Below are positions 62,709-64,000 of a stretch of 64,000 bases of DNA, piece by piece (position 1 is the stretch's first letter; every line of letters begins with the position of its first letter). The translations under genes were made by a program, and so were the position numbers. The notes below the pieces were generated by a model. It saw nothing but the letters and a program-made list of their open reading frames with translations. It did not search any database and was not told the origin of the DNA. This DNA comes from Flectonema sp. DT1601 (lineage: Eukaryota > Euglenozoa > Diplonemea > Diplonemida > Diplonemidae): positions 558,001-622,000 of the forward strand of contig OZ025830.1 in assembly GCA_964019425.1 (NCBI GenBank), given 5' to 3'.

Positions 62709-63782
62709 ATGGCTGACTGGAAAGTATCTGATGGAATCGTTGTTATTGCTGAAACCACCGTGAGGGCTTTGACTGAAGCTGAGTATAAAGGCGTATCTGA
62801 TTTCGACACACAAAATTGTGATGTAAGAGCATCGTTTCAAAGAATTTTGACATCTATAAATTACAGTGAAAAAATATTAGGGCTCTATCGTCCCGACATA
62901 AGTACACAAAAAATCAACGATAAACTTCCTGAATTTAAAACCTTCTCGATTCTTCTCAAGATAGAAGAACCAAATCTAAGACTATTTTTAAGTGCCTCCG
63001 GAAGAGGAGGGCTGTTTTTCAGACTAAGGAAAGACCACCCCATGAACCAGATCTTAAGTGTGATCTGGCTGGGGAGAATGGACCTAAAAACGTCCATATT
63101 AGCGCAGGAAAGTGTAAAGAGCACTTATGGAATAGCCCTGTGTAGGGGAAATTATGGAGTACGGGTAGAGAACGCCTGTAGGGAACAGGTACGAAAAAGT
63201 ATTGGGGTGAAGTCCCTAGGATACTTCTCGGTAGAGGGTATTCCCAAGGGAGTCCCAGTGGACAAGATAATTGCGAACTTCGCAACAAAAGATATTGTGG
63301 TGAAGCCGATCAAAGTAATTGATGGCAAGTGGGTCCTCAAAATAGAGGATGACTTTCTGGGAGGTGAGAATAGAATGGTGTTGGAATGGCCAGACCATGG
63401 GGTGAAGCTTGCATGCTCCCGAACCGAAAGGCCGAAACCAAAGCTGATAACCCATACAGCTGAAGGTGCACCACAGGCAAAGCCTGAATCAGACAAACAA
63501 GAAAAAGTGCAACAAAGTGGTATGGAGAGTAAACTTGACAAATTATTGTCGATGAATGAGACGTATTTCAATAAAATAGAGAACATTGAAAAAAATGTCG
63601 AAATAAGCAACGTTCGTGTTGCGAAAATAGAAAATAATGTTGCAAATCAAAACAAAAACTTTGAGGCAATCCAAAAACGTTTCATGCAAATTGAAACAAA
63701 ACTAGAAATACTAATGCCAGGATTAGGGCAGACAGAGATCAGTGGATCTGATGTGGACATGTCAAACGGTGAATATGATTGA
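62709..63782 (+). CDS. LINE ORF1 protein
   Basis: 357 residues without interruption. A central part with LGYFSVEGIPKGVPVDKIIANF and VVKPIKVIDGKWVLKIED is compatible with an RRM-like RNA-binding fold. A Lys/Glu/Pro linker follows, then a C-terminal coiled coil (MESKLDKLLSMNETYFNKIE, VRVAKIENNVANQNKNFEAI). An RNA-binding domain plus coiled coil is usual for LINE ORF1 proteins, which form trimers on the element RNA; the order here is reversed relative to mammalian L1. The domain call is by eye. Ends in TGA followed by C. Confidence 0.75.
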   Translation: MADWKVSDGIVVIAETTVRALTEAEYKGVSDFDTQNCDVRASFQRILTSINYSEKILGLYRPDISTQKINDKLPEFKTFSILLKIEEPNLRLFLSASGRGGLFFRLRKDHPMNQILSVIWLGRMDLKTSILAQESVKSTYGIALCRGNYGVRVENACREQVRKSIGVKSLGYFSVEGIPKGVPVDKIIANFATKDIVVKPIKVIDGKWVLKIEDDFLGGENRMVLEWPDHGVKLACSRTERPKPKLITHTAEGAPQAKPESDKQEKVQQSGMESKLDKLLSMNETYFNKIENIEKNVEISNVRVAKIENNVANQNKNFEAIQKRFMQIETKLEILMPGLGQTEISGSDVDMSNGEYD

Positions 63783-64000
63783 CATGCAGACCATACTCAA
63801 AAAAACAACAACCCGTCCCCTCCAATAGACACCAACGTTGAGAAAAGCATAAATGTGATTAATGACAACTTGCTGGTTCAACGTGGTAATGTCCATCCCA
63901 ACCCGGAACCAAATAATGAAAGAAACTATACAGACCTTAAAATAATATCAGTAAACACGAGGTCGATGACAACATCAATTGAACTTCTACGTCTCCTTGT
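63783..64000 (+). CDS. LINE ORF2, N-terminal part (endonuclease start)
   Basis: Same frame as ORF1, directly after its TGA. About 30 residues of linker, then LLVQRGNVHPNPEP and the first strand of an AP endonuclease (LKIISVNTRSM), as at the start of CR1-, L2- or ingi-type ORF2. Runs off the window. Confidence 0.65.
63870..63911 (+). other. 2A-like / GNVHPNPGP-type motif
   Basis: Reads LLVQRGNVHPNPEP, at the same place as the 2A-like motif of the first LINE. Glu replaces the Gly of NPGP, so ribosome skipping here is doubtful. Confidence 0.55.

Larger units (their letters stand above)
62665..64000 (+). mobile_element. second LINE, 5' part, cut by the window edge
   Basis: Starts within about 45 bases of the 5' end of tRNA-Cys, pointing away from it. 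ORF1 is intact and ORF2 begins in the same frame after one TGA. The element differs from the broken LINE at 4338-7647 in ORF1 and in its 2A-like motif. Only the 5' end is visible, so activity cannot be judged. Confidence 0.75.

Overview
This is nuclear DNA of a flagellated single-celled eukaryote. It carries an outer-arm dynein intermediate chain, three kinesin genes, a TOG-domain microtubule polymerase, two cytosolic ribosomal proteins, a YHM2-type mitochondrial carrier, GT-AG introns and two Pol III-type tRNA genes. Spacers are long and full of A and T homopolymer runs. I cannot name the species. Every host protein gene I could support lies on the + strand. Most have a pyrimidine-rich stretch ending in AG shortly before the ATG. 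That layout recalls polycistronic transcription with spliced-leader trans-splicing, as in Euglenozoa, but no spliced-leader RNA gene was seen, so this is inference.

Region by region. 1-2464 (minus): a hAT-type DNA transposon gene with a BED finger and one clear spliced intron, running off the left edge. 2465-3115: AT-rich spacer with an AGCT-rich tract. 3116-8225: a broken LINE (endonuclease, reverse transcriptase, zinc knuckle, 2A-like motif) ending upstream of tRNA-Ala. 8372-8694: a roughly 320-bp repeat (R1). 9185-13352: a Ser-rich unknown protein and a histidine phosphatase. 13522-22506: a near-identical direct duplication of a four-exon kinesin gene whose second intron carries R1; the 2.4 kb between the copies holds a string of hairpins. 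24137-31059: a UDP-glucuronate 4-epimerase-like enzyme, an F-box/Kelch protein, a small coiled-coil protein and a secreted cyclophilin. 31581-43620: the YHM2-like carrier, a repeat-plus-PDZ coiled-coil protein, ribosomal protein uL11, a ubiquitin-like/ankyrin protein and a six-exon kinesin. 46012-49637: two type II membrane paralogues with mosaic near-identity. 50956-51110 (minus): a fragment of eukaryotic large-subunit rRNA. 51562-61862: a small unknown protein, DNAI2, XMAP215/ch-TOG, a TPR protein and ribosomal protein S30. 62593-64000: tRNA-Cys (minus) and the start of a second LINE cut by the right edge.

The most interesting signal is in the introns. Two unrelated repeat families (R2 and R3) recur in introns of different genes, and where the copy is complete its ends sit at or close to the splice sites. 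This is the signature of introner-like elements. Introns in general have a long T run just after the 5' splice site and an A/C-rich CAA-type stretch before the final CAG. The gene content leans to the microtubule cytoskeleton and cilium (three kinesins, XMAP215, DNAI2), but no operon-like functional unit is claimed.
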